This document shows, in pieces, positions 63,902-64,000 of a stretch of DNA of 64,000 nucleotides. Source of the DNA: Eudorina sp. 2006-703-Eu-15 (taxonomy: Eukaryota; Chlorophyta; Chlorophyceae; Chlamydomonadales; Volvocaceae); the NCBI GenBank assembly GCA_003117195.1, contig BDSI01000017.1, positions 1,229,362-1,293,361 of the forward strand, given 5' to 3'. Each line of letters starts with the position of its first letter. Positions within the stretch are counted from its first letter, which is position 1. Both the position numbers and the translations under genes were made by a program. The notes beneath the pieces were generated by a model. The model worked only from the letters and a program-made list of their open reading frames with translations, had not been told where the DNA came from and did not search any database.

Positions 63902-64000
63902 TTAAAAGAAGCCAGATCCTAGGTCCAGGTTAGCAAGGCGAGCAGCAATCTCGTCGTTCGACATGGGGCCGTCCTCAGCGCCCTCGCCGGCCCACATCGC
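63902..64000 (-). CDS. 3' end of a gene continuing beyond the window
   Basis: The minus strand reads open from the window edge through 32 residues, including MSNDEIAARLANLDLGSG, to TAA at 63904-63902. The even, non-repetitive use of residues looks like a real C-terminus. Too little is present to name the protein. Confidence 0.55.
   Translation of the reverse strand, partial: AMWAGEGAEDGPMSNDEIAARLANLDLGSGFF

Overview
The window looks like nuclear DNA of a chlamydomonadalean (volvocine) green alga. This is inferred from intron-rich genes with short exons and clean GT-AG junctions, GC-rich coding sequence, long simple and tandem repeats, and a mix of Ty3/gypsy, L1-type and tyrosine-recombinase elements. 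I ran no similarity search, so the lineage and every family name rest on recognised motifs only.

Layout. 2.1-4.0 kb: a 5'-truncated copy (A) of an armadillo-like gene, cut off by a retroelement gag fragment. 7.1-13.7 kb: a nine-exon plus-strand gene (gene 1) with a ~410-bp CTG array in its last intron. 15.2-19.9 kb: a ~4.6-kb GC-rich minisatellite, then a 119-bp (TA)n tract. 21.2-22.8 kb: a decayed tyrosine-recombinase ORF and a 506-bp hAT-type MITE with a perfect 8-bp target duplication. 24.6-28.8 kb: a minus-strand multi-exon gene (gene 2), convergent with gene 1. 30.2-30.5 kb: a candidate solo LTR. 30.8-34.9 kb: armadillo-like copies E (fragment) and B (one internal stop). 35.7-39.9 kb: a complete-ended but internally deleted Ty3/gypsy element, with 318-bp LTRs differing at one site and a 5-bp target duplication. 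40.1-42.8 kb: a 5'-truncated L1-type LINE. 43.1-46.4 kb: a plus-strand U-box gene with two coding lesions. 47.5-51.4 kb and 53.8-58.5 kb: intact armadillo-like copies C and D; D carries a SINE-like element in an intron. 58.5-63.9 kb: no gene seen. 63.9-64.0 kb: the 3' end of a minus-strand gene that leaves the window.

The most distinctive content is the minus-strand armadillo-like family: three full-length gene structures and two fragments. All full copies share four exons with the same intron phases (0, 0, 2) and an 80-codon second exon that is nearly identical between copies. Joined by these shared junctions, C and D give open frames of 811 and 997 residues. I do not recognise a named family. 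Copies A and B also share an intron, so at least one step was a segmental duplication. Genes 1 and 2 are convergent and of unknown function; every deduced exon joins in phase, so both look like real, maintained genes.

Three separate frameshifts lie in or beside short homopolymers (LINE C-run, pol G-run, U-box G-run), and the minisatellite has many units missing one base. Some apparent damage may therefore be assembly error rather than mutation.
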